NCBI GenBank assembly: GCA_029168955.1
Contig: JAPDOI010000139.1
Span: 642,501-706,500, forward strand
Direction of reading: 5' to 3'
DNA length: 64,000 bases
From: Aplectana chamaeleonis
Lineage: Eukaryota > Nematoda > Chromadorea > Rhabditida > Cosmocercidae
Shown here: positions 53,606 to 64,000 of the stretch, one piece after another
How positions within the stretch are numbered: position 1 is the stretch's first letter
Layout: each line of letters begins with the position of its first letter
The notes under the pieces: model-generated
Told to the model about the DNA's origin: nothing
The model's database searches: none
What the model saw: only the letters and a program-made list of their open reading frames with translations
Program-made: the position numbers and the translations under genes

Positions 53606-53729
53606 GCCAACGAAGCTAAGGTTGCCGTGCCAGCCAGCTATGGCACATTGGACCTTACCGGAACTTCGGGTCATGGGTTTACTGGCTTCCCACATGGGAC
53701 CGGTAAGGTGGCCAACCAGCCTGCGGCAA
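53606..53729 (+). CDS. possible isolated exon, unknown protein
   Basis: Bounded by a good acceptor (CTCTCTACAG) and a GT donor (GCAA|GTAAAG). One frame reads through without stops: ANEAKVAVPASYGTLDLT, then GTSGHGFTGFPHGTGKV. The Gly/Ser/Thr-rich sequence looks like a C-terminal low-complexity tail. It lies 1.4 kb after copy B on the same strand. I recognise no family. A weak following exon may begin at 53774. This could be part of a larger gene that extends outside my recognition, or an exon fragment. Confidence 0.25.
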
Positions 53730-54094
53730 GTAAAGAAGCAGTTTCGCAATATTTTTTTTTCGAGAGAAAATACAGTTCAAGCGGGAGCACTCACTCTAAA
53801 TTCGAAAGCAATTCATGAAAATGGGTCGGTATTTATCCGCGGTTCCCATAAAACACAAAATGTCCGCAGTATTTGCTAAGAGCTCGGAAAAAACTATCAA
53901 TATTTCAAAAGATAGCCGGCTGCAACTCCATAGTCATCGCAAGTCTCATTACACCCTTCACTAATGCGACCATTTTGACGATAAAAAAACCATCAATCCA
54001 GTTGGCGTAGTAGTGCTGGTCAATTTAGTTGATATAGGGAAAATAACTTGTACTGGGTGACCGATACTGTGCTCTAGATAATATAGAGTTGGGC

Positions 54095-54205
54095 CGGATC
54101 GAACTGATGCTTTGCGATCTCTATTGAAAGTTGGCGCAAGCTCGGTGCCATATTTTTGACGTACGTGCACCGAGTTTGAGCCAACCTTCAGTACGGAACT
54201 CGAAG
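54095..54205. mobile_element. palindromic element, GGCGCAAGC..GGTGC family, copy 2
   Basis: TGCTTTGCGATCTC, GAAAGTTGGCGCAAGCTCGG and TGCC pair with GTGCACCGAGTTTGAGCC and AACCTTCAGTACGGAACTCG. The same plan and words are seen at 3059-3209. It abuts the next hairpin. Confidence 0.55.
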
Positions 54206-54209
54206 TACA

Positions 54210-54418
54210 TAATGTACTATGGTTAGGTCCGTGGCTTGTTTTCTCAGGAAAAAACACTTAAATTCAAATCGCAGCTGTCGCGGCGGTTTAAATCTCACCC
54301 GTGGTTGGTTACTGATTACCAGCCAGCCGCTGGTGAGATTCAAACCGCCGCGACAGCCGCGGTTTAAATTTAAATGTTTTTTCTGGGGAAACAAGCCACG
54401 GAGCTAACTATACATATT
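54210..54418. repeat. long hairpin, arms about 90 bp
   Basis: GTCCGTGGCTTGTTTTCTCA, AAAAACACTTAAATTCAAAT, GCTGTCGCGGCGGTTTAAAT and CTCACC on the left return as GGTGAGATTCAAACCGCCGC, GACAGCCGCGG, TTTAAATTTAAATG and GAAACAAGCCACGGAG on the right. The loop is about 25 bp. There are very few mismatches. Confidence 0.8.
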
Positions 54419-54562
54419 AGTGCGATCCTTACCGATTGTCGCGCCGCTCTGCACAGTGACAGCGACCGCTTCCCGCCCTCTAAACCTTTCGCATTCACAG
54501 TGCGCTGCACAGCGACAGGCTTCGGCACATCTGCAGTATGTTAGTCCTCCGCGACACGTCGC

Positions 54563-54693
54563 TTAGGCCGGGATCATACTTCCCGCGACCGAAGACGGCG
54601 ACAGTGCATATCAGGCATATCGATTTTTGGTCGATACTGATGGTAAACACAGCGTCGCGTCTCTCTTCACTTGAAGTATGATACCGGCCTTAG
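54563..54693. mobile_element. GGATCATACTTC MITE, third copy
   Basis: A 131-bp element: left end TTAGGCCGGGATCATACTTC and CCGCGAC; right end CACTTGAAGTATGATACCGG and CCTTA. The centre (CATATCGATTTTTGGTCGAT) is shared with the other copies. Confidence 0.7.
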
Positions 54694-54876
54694 GCTCACG
54701 CGCGATAATTGTTCCTACGACAGCCGATGTCGCTTCTCCGATGCGAGTCCAACCGCGATGTGTGCTAGGTTTCCTTCCAGTCGCTCATGACAGCGACAAA
54801 GTATGCCATCCCTCCTATACCTGGTTAGCTGTCAAATTCTGAACGCAACCTAATATGTATGTATGAACTAAGTATG

Positions 54877-55020
54877 ATCGATCACTGCTCGAGAGATCGC
54901 CGCGTCGAACACATGTGGCACGCACGCAAGCGAGGAGGTAATGATCCTATCACTACCTCCTCGCTTGCGTGCGTGCCCCATGTGCTCGACGCGGCGATCT
55001 CTCGAGCAGTGACCGACGAT
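54877..55020. repeat. near-perfect palindrome, arms about 66 bp
   Basis: ATCACTGCTCGAGAGATCGC, CGCGTCGAACACATG and GCACGCACGCAAGCGAGGAG on the left; CTCCTCGCTTGCGTGCGTGC, CATGTGCTCGACGCGGCGAT and CTCTCGAGCAGTGA on the right. The loop is about 15 bp (TAATGATCCTATCACTA). Only a handful of mismatches, so it is very young or maintained by gene conversion. Confidence 0.85.
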
Positions 55021-55059
55021 ACGTGAAACGGTGGACAGTAGGTAGTTTCTCTTGTTTCA

Positions 55060-55160
55060 CCATAGTAATGATAATTTTAGTGGATATTGCTATTGGTTGC
55101 TATTTACGATTTACGGTTTACGATTTACGGTGGTTTTGTCGTAATTACGGTTTACGATTT
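55060..55160. repeat. TTTACGRT short tandem repeats
   Basis: ATTTACGATTTACGGTTTAC, GATTTACGGTG and, after a gap, TACGGTTTACGATTTAGG form seven or so degenerate 8-bp units. Function unknown. Confidence 0.6.
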
Positions 55161-55164
55161 AGGA

Positions 55165-56325
55165 AATTTGAAATTCCATTTACGCACACCCCTGATCGGG
55201 ATGTCTCTGAAGGAGAATATCGCGCCCCAGCGCGAATGCGTTGCAAGTTCGGTCGACCGATTGCGGGGCGTCTTCGGTCACTTACCACCCCACGGCGGCG
55301 CGACGGCCTCTCTCTCGCGCGATGAGTGCAGCGGCAGAGAAAGAGAGTCAGCGCGCAGAGACGGAGAGTGATCAGCGGCCCGGCTGTCGAACGAGCCCGC
55401 CGCCAGCCGCTCCTCTGTGTGATGGGTACAATACGAGGATGAGACAGCGACTTTGACGGAGAATTTCGTAATTATTTTGAATATCACGTGACCATTTGAG
55501 GTCATTGTGTTTCCCTGGCTAGGTGGCCGGTACTTTGATTGTTTTTCAAATTAATTCTTGAATTTTCTTGAAGCAAGTGTTCTAAAATGTCCCTAGAAGA
55601 CGTGTAACTTTTTGAAAACACTGTTGGTAGAATGGCTCAGTTATTCTGAGTTTCGATCTACAGATAAGAGATCCCGATGTTCTCTTCTATTTAGGAGTTT
55701 ACAGCGTCTGGCAGAAGGTATTTTATATATAGTTCTTCCCCTCGTAGCGTGACCAAAAACTTCTCTTTTCCACGTATTCCGAAGATCATAATATTCGAAT
55801 CGATTTATTCATTCAGAGAGTGATACGGTCGTTTTGATCGATTGAATTGACAACATTTACATTTTAATTAAGTATTCATTCCATGAACGCTTATATCGTC
55901 AACGTGAAGCGAGACTTTCACGCTAAAAAATGAGCTATGTGCCAAAAATGTTTATGTAAAATAGTAAATATTTGAAAATTTTATTTTCATTTGCAAAATG
56001 AAATAATATTAGACACGAATTCTTTGGTGTTTATTCTCAAGCAACTCATATCCATAGCAACTTGGTTGCTCCTCGCTGAGAAGATTTTAGTCGTTTAAAC
56101 CGGTAAATATAGTTTTATGCTTATTTATTTTGACTTGTTTAATCTCCATTGTATCCCAATTCTTTTGTTTGGGATCCTTCCATATAATATAATCGTATTC
56201 CAACCCCTCTTCAAACCGAAAAATCTAAGGAAGTTCACCCCCCCCCCCTCGTTTAAACTATTACGGAATGTTAAGTTATATGTTTTCATAAAAGGAATGT
56301 CTTCCTGGTTCATGCGAAATTACAT
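55165..56325. other. intergenic stretch, nothing recognised
   Basis: A GC-rich block (55200-55460) has open frames on both strands without motifs. The remainder is AT-rich. No shared repeats found. Confidence 0.3.
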
Positions 56326-56329
56326 AATT

Positions 56330-57625
56330 AGAGGGAAAAAAAGCCTGAAAAGGGAAAATAAGAGAAAATAATGGGACCAAAAAAAGAAGGGATGAGCAGG
56401 AAGAAGAAGAAGAAGGGTAAAGAATAAGATGAAGAGGGAAGAAGGTTGAGGAAAGAGAAGGAAAGCTGAAAATAAGAAGATGAGGAAAAACGACTGAAAC
56501 AAAAGAGGAAAACAGGAAGAAGATGAAGAGGTTGAATGAAAGGATGAGTTAACGAAAAGGAGATGTTGAAGAAAATGATGGAGAACAAAAAAAAGAAATG
56601 TGGAGAAAGAAAGGAAGAGGGGAAAAAGAAGAAGAAGAAATGGATTCAAGAAATTGATGATGATGTTAAAACAAAAAAGTTTGTTCAAAATCAAAAACAA
56701 ATCTAGCATGTGGGTATAAATCCAAACCAGTATTCACAGTACATATGTAAATGGAGATAGGACTTGACTTCAATGGTTTGAAGCAAAGGTTAGAACACGA
56801 TGAAAATTCAGGTTCAACGAAAGTATCTTATTCATCTTCAACCTTATTTGGTTATGAAGAATAGAATTTTTCTTCTTATTTCTTTTTCTTCGTCTTTACC
56901 CATTATTTAATAAATTCAATTTCTTTTCCCTTCTTCCCGTGTTGCCTTTTCTCTTCTTCTTTTTTTCGTGTCATCATTTTCTTCTTTTTTTCTCTTTCTT
57001 TCTTTCTGTCTTTCTTTCTTTCTTTCTTCCTTCCTTCCTTCCTTAATTCCTTCATTTAGTTTTCTTTTTCTTCACTTTCATCTCTTTCTTTCCTCCTTCT
57101 ACCCAACCACGTACGACATAACCTATTTCCCTTCCTTTAATTTTCCTTTACTACTCCGTTCTTCACCGTGGAAGTGAAATTAGATGTGAAAACCAAACCT
57201 CTCTAGCCGCTTCGCGGCTGGAGCGATAACAGTGGACAAATGTTCCTTGTATCGCCACCTATGTGATATGACAAATCTAGGAGATGAAAAACAAGGAAAA
57301 AGGACAAGAGAACAGAAAAAGAGAAAGCATTTGAAGGTGAAGGAAAAAGGGAGTAGAAAAAGAAGGGCAACAAAAATAAAATTGACGGAGAAGAGAAGAA
57401 AAAGAACAGAAGAAGAAGGTGAACAGGTTGTAGGAAAACAATAGGATAAAAGATGTGCTGGATTGTGAGGACGAGCAACTAAGTGAAGGGAGAGAGGTAA
57501 AAAGCAGCAATTAGCTGAAGATAAAGAAAAAGAATAAGGAATGGAAGAAAAGGATGGAGATGAATGGATATTAAAAGGAAGGAGGACAAGAGAAGCAGAG
57601 AATAGTGGAAGACCAAGTAGAAACA
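56330..57625. repeat. strand-switching homopurine/homopyrimidine region
   Basis: The plus strand is almost pure A/G from about 56330 to 56660 (GAAGAAGAAGAAGGG words), almost pure C/T from about 56885 to 57090 (with a (CTTT)n/(CTTC)n core at 56985-57045), then purine-rich again from 57285 to 57620. Low-complexity frames on the pyrimidine strand are not genes. Such tracts can form triplex (H-) DNA. Confidence 0.8.
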
Positions 57626-57717
57626 AAATGATGGTAAACTTAATGTAAAGAAACAGAATCCGGAAATTAAACCGCGTGACTGACCTCATTACGCTTCATG
57701 TTTAGTGCTTATTCAAG
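57560..57717 (+). repeat. 158-bp direct repeat, left copy
   Basis: Identical by eye, with no gaps, to 62099-62256: it runs from ATGAATGGATATTAAAAGGA to GTGCTTATTCAAG, followed by a T run in both places (7 T here, 9 T on the right). The two copies flank the LTR-retrotransposon remnant on its outside. Confidence 0.9.
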
Positions 57718-58368
57718 TTTTTTTGGTTGTTGTTTTCGTCGATCCAATCGTGGCGCAGAGGCAGGGACGCGAGGAGATCACTCTTGCCTTCCTCGCCTTG
57801 CTCTATGCCTGTGTCGCTGTACTATCTCGTCGCAGCGTAACTGCTATCGAATGACCCCGCCCTACCGCTTTTTAAGGAGAGGCGTTCCGTTAATATATTA
57901 TTCATTGTCATAACTGGTCGGTTTGGAGAGACTACTCTCCCAATAAACATCTAAAACCACCAGTCGACGTGATTTGGGGGCCGAACCGAGGCCGAAGAAG
58001 AGGACCAGCCATCCGCCCAGCAAACCGCTTTCAAGCGGCTGCGGCGTATAGTCCTGCTCATAAAGGAAGCGAAGTAACCTCTCTCTTCTTGGAGCGATCG
58101 TGTATTGCCGTACGCTGTGGTGTCGGAGATACATACGTGTCTCTCGAACCGGCGTGTTGTAAGTGCGTGCGTGTCGATCGATCTCTGCCAAAGTGGTGAG
58201 GATACTTTGTCGTGGCGTTGGTCACGTTCCGGAGCTCGACTACGTATTGATTGAGGCTGTGTCTCAAGGCCGAAGCCTAACCTGAAAGAGGGTTAACGTC
58301 TGCACGAATCGACATCTACCAGCGGTAAAGCTGAGGAAAACTCCATCGCAAGTGAGGAGAAGCAACAG

Positions 58369-60450
58369 TTGGCCAGCCGCGCCATGTTCCAGCAACTATC
58401 CACCATGGAGGCGATGAACCACCTTCATGAGAAGGTCGGCAACATAGTGAATCAGTGCACGGAACTGGTGAGACAATTACAGCACTGCAATGGATGGATG
58501 CATCACAATCATAGATGGTGTCCTGAGAATGTTGCCGGAAGAACTCCAGAAGAGCCAGGCCCGTCGAGAAAAACGGTAGCTGAAGGGTTCGTGCAACAGG
58601 TAGAGACATCCATTGCTGAACAGTGCAAAATCATGCAAGTGGAATTGCGGAGACTAAGGCAGGAGTAGAGAATCTGCTGCGGTCCGCGAGAAGTACACTT
58701 TCTGAGGGATTTACCGGCTGTCAGGGAGATCTGCTGCAACAAGCTGAGCACGACGATCAGTGCATAAGAGAGCTAGCAGGCATGCTCCATGTAGGTGCTA
58801 CTCAACTAGTGGATAGGATAAAATCGTTGGTTGATTCACTACCAAACAGTGCAGTCGTTCGGAACACTGTAATGCTGGTTTGTGTCAACGTAAACAGTAA
58901 ACATTTCTCAAGAGACTCACCACACGGCTTCTGAGCAGCGACGGTGATGTGAACTGTTGCTTCGTCCGTAACGCAGAGTGCGATTCAGAGCCGACGGTGA
59001 GGAAGCAGTCAGTACAATCTTCTCAACATAGAGTTGAGTCTGGGCACCAACTCGCGGATGATCTGAAGACGCTCGTTCCACAACGCGGAGAAGGAACCGC
59101 GGCGGGGAAGACCTAAGAAGTTGATTTTCCAAACACGTATGAGTCCCGTCCGCAGGATGGGTACGAAAATCTCGGAACACATTCAAACATAGGAAACATG
59201 TTTGCGGCGATGAGTCTGCCAGATGTGGAGGTTTTCCAAAGACCCTAAGGGGAGACGGTTTGACGACTTCGTTGTCAGGTTTAGGATGAAGTATCTCAAG
59301 CTAGGTTTGGACGATGGCATGCTCGTTCACCTATTCTTCTCCAAGCTTGATGGGTTTCCAAAAGCAGTCGCTGAAGCGCTGCCAAAGAAACGTCCGCGAA
59401 GGAGGGCTGGAAGGAATCATCAATGGAATGGGGAAAAGTCTGAGCGCTAGCGACCCTGCGCAACAAATGAAAGCTTATATGGAGCTGAAACGCCCGAAGA
59501 AGGATGTCGATGTCACTCGATTCTGTATCGAGCTTGAACGACTGACTAGAATGGCTTATCCAAATGCCTCGGATGAAGAACTGTCGAAGACGCTTGAGCT
59601 GGGGAACTCGTAATACAACTCACGGACTGGCCCGAGTACTTGCAGCTATACTCAACGCTGGAGGCTGCGCCAGTAGGGTGTGAATACGAGATGGTCAAAA
59701 GATTGGCTCAGCGCTGCGAGCAAAGTCGAGATGTCGCCCAACAATGCGGCAAGCTGCTGTGCCATGCCGACCAAGACCCACCGAAGTAGGCGGGGACAGG
59801 TTTCCGCCGTCAAAACAGGAGAGTCAATCGCCTGTTTGTTCCCACTAAATCAGAGCCAGCAAACGGTTCCGTAGCTGCGTCGTCAAGTGGAAAATCGAAG
59901 AACCGTGCTGAAGTGCACTACAATTGTGGCAGGACTGGCCATCTTTCCCGTAAGTGCCGAGCTTCCTAGAGAGGCCCTCACAGCAGGGTTAATGGAAGCA
60001 CTGGTGCATCAGAGGAAAGGCCAGTGAAAGAACTTCACGGCTTCGCTGAACAAGTGGATTTGTGGAGCCGTAGGCGCATCCAGAGCACAGGACGGGTTAG
60101 TGGGAAGACCAATGTCGTCTGAGGTACATCTTCTCTCCAGGATTCTCGAAGACAAGCTTTGTTGGACACAGGCTCCCAAGTGAGCATCATCCCTCTGGAA
60201 ATGTTGGAAGAAATACTTGACTCTGGTTTCGATTTGGACAATGAAATGTCGAAGAGATTCCAATGACAGGATGCGCACTGGTGTACAATGTTTCTGGGAA
60301 TGCTATAATGGTCTTCAAAGGGAGCGATAAGGCTTTCCATGCAGATTGAAACAGCAACAGGCGAGGGATCGCATGCTTCGTGATGAAAGGGGAGGTGACG
60401 GATCGCTGGTTCTTGGCACTAACGCCTTGAGGCAAGTTGGGATTTAACCT
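58369..60450 (+). pseudogene. gag and aspartic protease of gypsy-like element, broken
   Basis: The gag part begins near MASRAMFQQLSTMEAMN and continues in shifting frames with FDDFVVRFRMKYLKLGLDDG (59256) and LERLTRMAYPNASDEE (about 59535), typical capsid-like helical sequence. A nucleocapsid knuckle is at 59916-59960 (HYNCGRTGHLSRKC); the first Cys of CCHC is replaced by His. The protease core LLDTGSQVSIIP is at 60155-60194 and its C-terminal LGTNALRQVG near 60411. Stops and frameshifts lie between all these parts. It is a dead retrotransposon relic. Confidence 0.7.
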
Positions 60451-61740
60451 TAAGCGGTTTAAGAGAGCGGCGATCTCTCCCAGCAAAGGCGAAACCTTCA
60501 GTGCAGTTAAGAACAGGCGTACTCAGAAGCAGCGGAAGCGGCCGCAGGACCGCGTTGTTCGGTCTGCTGGGGCAAAAGTCGGGAACAGTCAGGGCGACTC
60601 CTGGAAGTCCATGCTCCTGTCGCTGACACCTTTGACAGAACAAAAGTCTTCCAAACAAGGTGAAGACAGAAGCACCTTGCGGAACAGCAGACGCTGGGTG
60701 CCCCACAGACAAGGGTCGAGTTGCCCAGGAAGCTTTTGCGCTCGAAGGTTAAGCGGAAGCTTGAGTTGAAATGTTATGCAGCAACAGATCAAGGGAAAGG
60801 CGCTGAGAACCATGACCGCGATCAGTCAGGAGGCTTGCCGGAGATGGAGGCGATGCAATACGGTCATGCCTGATAGGCGCCGAGATCATAACTCATGTAA
60901 GCCTGGGCCTGACAGACCCAGCAGAGTACATTTCGATGCGGTTCAGAGGCTACCTAAAGGGGGTATCAGAAAGAGCTCGTGCAGCCTGTTAGAACTCGTA
61001 GGAAGCGGGGAAGCCCAGAAAGAACTCCCTCCCGCAGAGATTCAAACGAGTCACAAGATTCGATGTTTCAAAACGGGTATCGACATAGAATCCACTCAAC
61101 CTGCGTCATCGATGTGACTACGGCTGTTTTGGGCGGTGTGTTCATGTCGCTGTTCCCAGTCCGACACGCAAAATGGCACGATCGAATAAGGTGGCCGACA
61201 CGTTTGAACTAGAGAACGTCGCCTCTGTTGGAGAACAAGGGAGCTGGAGTGAGGAAGGGAAGGAGTCGAAGCTCCGAAAGGTAAAATCTACGCATCTCAC
61301 TCCCCATGGTCCCGCCGCCGCCACGAAGGGTTGCAGCCACCTATACCACGTCGATTCTGTGGAAGCCGTAGAGGCAACAACAAGAGTGCGGTTCGAGCAC
61401 AGAGCCGGTTCAAATGTGGCACTTTGCCGCTGACGTCAGAGCTAATGCCACGAATGCGATCCAGAAAGTGTGGGAAGCTATGAAGCATAGCTGTGGTTGT
61501 AACAGTAATACTGGTTTCAGCATCCAAACCGGATGGGGAGATCGACCCAGTTCTAGTGACGTCGGGAACAGTTGTGACAGTGGTCGAAGGAGCGGTGGAA
61601 TGGAAAACAGGAATGTTCGGAGAGGAGCCTAGTGATATCGTCAGTAATATGAGTCGGGACGACTCTCCTGTTAGATGCCCGGGCATGTTAAGAATAGCAG
61701 TTTAAAATCCACTGTTGTACCGTAGTTCTACTAATATAAT
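60450..61740. other. internal 3' part of the LTR element, no domain recognised
   Basis: Several mid-length frames on both strands (for example 60437-60769, 61297-61686) without motifs that I can place. By position this should hold pol, but no YxDD-type motif, RNase H or integrase zinc finger was seen. Confidence 0.4.
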
Positions 61741-62098
61741 GGCCTAGGCGATTTGATTTCCGTTCAGTACCTGTTTCTTAACTGTTAATTACCTCTATTA
61801 CCTCGTTCCTATGTTTTCCTCCTTGGTTTGTTCTTGTCATCATTCTGCGTCGATCGATGGGCGCGGAGGGGTGGATGCGGGGAGGGGCATCTTATGTATG
61901 CCTCGCGCTCTCGTCTGCTCCCGTGGTCTCTCGTCGCAGGCGGGGCCTGCGATCGGAGTACGTCCGCTCCCTTCTTAAGGCGGCTCGTTCAGTTATAGAG
62001 GCTCATTTTTGTTTGTTGTGGGAGTGGGTACGGAGAGGTGACTCTCCTCAATAAATAGTTGTACCACGGTGCAGTCTACAACACTCCAGTCGATTGAA

Positions 62099-62256
62099 AT
62101 GAATGGATATTAAAAGGAAGGAGGACAAGAGAAGCAGAGAATAGTGGAAGACCAAGTAGAAACAAAATGATGGTAAACTTAATGTAAAGAAACAGAATCC
62201 GGAAATTAAACCGCGTGACTGACCTCATTACGCTTCATGTTTAGTGCTTATTCAAG
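62099..62256 (+). repeat. 158-bp direct repeat, right copy
   Basis: Second copy of the 57560-57717 sequence, beginning right after the end of the 3' LTR-like region (CCAGTCGATTGAA). After its T run the sequence continues into unique DNA (CTTCTGAAAAGCTG). Confidence 0.9.
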
Positions 62257-62269
62257 TTTTTTTTTCTTC

Positions 62270-63095
62270 TGAAAAGCTGTTGTAGAATGGTTTGCGTAGA
62301 TTGCGTTTTTTCATGTTTGCCTTATGCACTCGTAATAAACTTATACATATTAAGGAAGCACGTAATCCGAAGAGAGAATGATGACAGAAAGAGAGAAGGA
62401 GTGGCAAGGAGCAAAATAAGTGAAGCAAGCAGAAGTTACAAAATAGTGTTGAACCAAAGGAAGTTGACGACAAGGCGTCATGGAAGTTTCATTTGACTCA
62501 AATGTTCATGTTCGTAGCTTAACAGCGATCACCATTTTTTGTGAATACTGAATTTAAAATAGGAACCTATTAAATTTTCTCAAACTTTCCAAAAATTCCT
62601 TATGATAAAATTTGATTACTGTAATCAAAATAGTTGTTTTATAAAGCTGTGCAGTTCTTCGCACTTATTTTCGGATGCATATTTTAGCATTATCATGGAT
62701 GGATGCCTCACAACTTCAAATCATTATTATCTTGCTCCTTCCCAATTATTTCTTCAAATTACATAGGGGTGTTCTATTCTGTTTTACTGTTCTCTTCAAG
62801 GTCGCGTTTAATTCCATAACTTTCGTAAATATGTGCAGCTTTATGAAAATCACAAATCAACTTAATCTGCACCTCCGGCGAAAAAAAGGAAATGGAACGG
62901 TAGTGCCTAAAAAGTGTTAGCGGTTGTCTGCCTCTTCTGCAGATGGCCAGTGTTCATTCCCTCCAGCAATTTTCGGATCTTCTCGAGACCGCACCGTGAG
63001 CCGTCTTATTTGAATCCAGATAGAACATTTTCGAATGCGTCTGGGTAACAATAGCAGAAAAGCATTTTCAATTCAGTTAAGTTTAGATGGAAATC
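62270..63095. other. intergenic stretch, nothing recognised
   Basis: AT-rich. Short frames only, no repeats in common with the rest. Confidence 0.3.
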
Positions 63096-63099
63096 CGGA

Positions 63100-63900
63100 A
63101 AATATTAAATATTTTTCAAGTTTCGCTTGCGATAATCTCAGATAAAACCGAAATTTCAAACACTTTTCTAACTACTCAACAAAGAAGACAGGAGCCTGAG
63201 TCCTTAGAAATTCCAAAAACAACAGAATCCGTTATAATTCGGAGTTATTTCCTAATAATTACTGCTTGATTCACTTCCCTTCATTGTATTCCCCTTGTCA
63301 GTAACTCCTTAACTCAAGAAGTGTCGTTTGACACCCTCCTCACAGTTCCAGCCATCGTTGGAGCTTCCCCGCGCGGTATGATGAAATAGGAGCCGCCGCC
63401 TGGCAGCCTGCCACTCAACCTATGCAGGGCAGCTAGACGACGAGGGGCGCCAGCCGCGCTCGATCTGGATTCGCGGCAGCCGCCGCTCGGTCGAATTGGT
63501 AAGTGCCCCGTAATCATTGCGGGCACCCTACCACCCGACCGAGCGGCGGCTGCTGCGAAACGGTATCGAGCGCGGCTGGCGCACCTGTCGTTCAGCTGCA
63601 TCTCACTGCATAGAGTGGCAGGCTGCTAGCTGCGGGCGGCGGCGGCTCTATTTCGTCATACCTTACGGGGAAGCTCTAATGATGACTGGAACTGAGGGAG
63701 GGGTCAAATGACACTTCTTGAGTTAAGGAGTTATTGATTTAAGAATACAATCAAGGGAAGTGAATAAAGCAGTAATTATAAGAAATAACTCCGAATTATA
63801 ACGGATTTTGTTGTTTTTGAATTTCTACGGACTCATGCTTCTGTTTACTTTGTTTAGCAGTTAGAAAAAATGTTTATGGTGATAAACTCTGAGGAAACTG
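63100..63900. repeat. very long inverted repeat, arms about 380 bp
   Basis: The outer arms pair AACAGAATCCGTTATAATTC with GAATTATAACGGATTTTGTT, and CTTGATTCACTTCCC with GGGAAGTGAATAAAGC. The inner arms are GC-rich: CAGCCGCGCTCGAT, GCAGCCGCCGCTCGGTCG and, on the other side, CGACCGAGCGGCGGCTGCTG with ATCGAGCGCGGCTGGCGC. The centre is at about 63510. The two arms differ by scattered substitutions and small indels. Frames over the GC-rich part are artefacts. No transposase was seen. Confidence 0.8.
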
Positions 63901-64000
63901 AAAGATTGTCTTAAGCCTCTTTCACACTTGCCCGACGGACGTCGGACGACTCGTTATCGAATGTGTAATATCTATCTACCCTACCCTACCCATCTTATCT

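Larger units (their letters stand above)
57725..62098 (+). mobile_element. gypsy-like LTR retrotransposon remnant
   Basis: The putative 5' LTR (about 57725-57966) and 3' LTR (about 61825-62095) share ordered landmarks: CGTCGATC, TCTCGTCGCAG, CTTTTTAAGG / CTTCTTAAGG, GAGACTACTCTCC / GAGGTGACTCTCC with AATAAA, and CCAGTCGA. They have otherwise diverged strongly. TTGGGGGCCGAACCGAGG just after the 5' LTR may be the primer-binding site. Inside are gag and protease remains. No reverse transcriptase or integrase motif was found, so the element is deleted or non-autonomous. Confidence 0.65.

Noticed and set aside
56320..57689. Phe/Leu/Ser-rich frames that look like membrane proteins
   Set aside because: They are translations of polypyrimidine tracts; residue use is set by TTC/CTT repeats and no loops or conserved residues appear.
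58369..61700. Host zinc-knuckle gene
   Set aside because: The knuckle lies between capsid-like sequence and a retroviral-type protease with LTR-like ends, and all parts are frameshifted, so it is a retrotransposon relic.

Overview
The window looks like gene-poor, repeat-rich chromosomal DNA from a nematode, most likely a strongylid or hookworm-type worm. The reasons are short introns ending in TTTCAG- or TTCCAG-like acceptors, a cecropia/bandit-like mariner relic, RTE-type LINEs, and a dense layer of palindromic MITEs. The species is inferred, not shown. No bacterial or viral genome is present. I saw no tRNA, rRNA or CRISPR array by eye.

The only host genes I can support are two tandem plus-strand copies of one pentein-superfamily enzyme (arginine deiminase / dimethylarginine dimethylaminohydrolase, DDAH-like). 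Copy A is at 32085-39827 and copy B at 40655-52189. Both have six exons with the same exon lengths and phases, so one is a duplicate of the other. Copy A keeps the catalytic His and Cys and is predicted to be active. Copy B keeps an open frame but has Ser in place of the catalytic Cys, changes at two other conserved sites, and an AG-to-AT change at the expected acceptor of intron 2. One intron in each copy is hugely enlarged by mobile DNA: intron 5 of A (6.7 kb) and intron 2 of B (10 kb).

Layout. 1-1.2 kb: broken mariner, minus strand. 1.2-9.8 kb: MITEs and foldbacks, no gene. 9.8-13.2 kb: decayed RTE-like LINE, plus strand. 14.8-15.6 kb: foldback element. 16.9-20.2 kb: younger RTE-like LINE, minus strand. 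20.8-31.9 kb: MITEs, a Tc1-like relic and large unassigned stretches. 32-52.2 kb: the two enzyme genes, with minisatellites, a (TA)n tract, nested MITEs and a 1.7-kb foldback with tandem-repeat arms inside their introns. 52.2-55 kb: possible isolated exon and several hairpins. 56.3-57.6 kb: strand-switching purine/pyrimidine tracts. 57.7-62.1 kb: gypsy-like LTR element remnant (gag, zinc knuckle, protease, no visible reverse transcriptase) flanked by an identical 158-bp direct repeat. 63.1-63.9 kb: very large inverted repeat.

Most of the other open frames lie inside transposon arms or minisatellites and are not genes.
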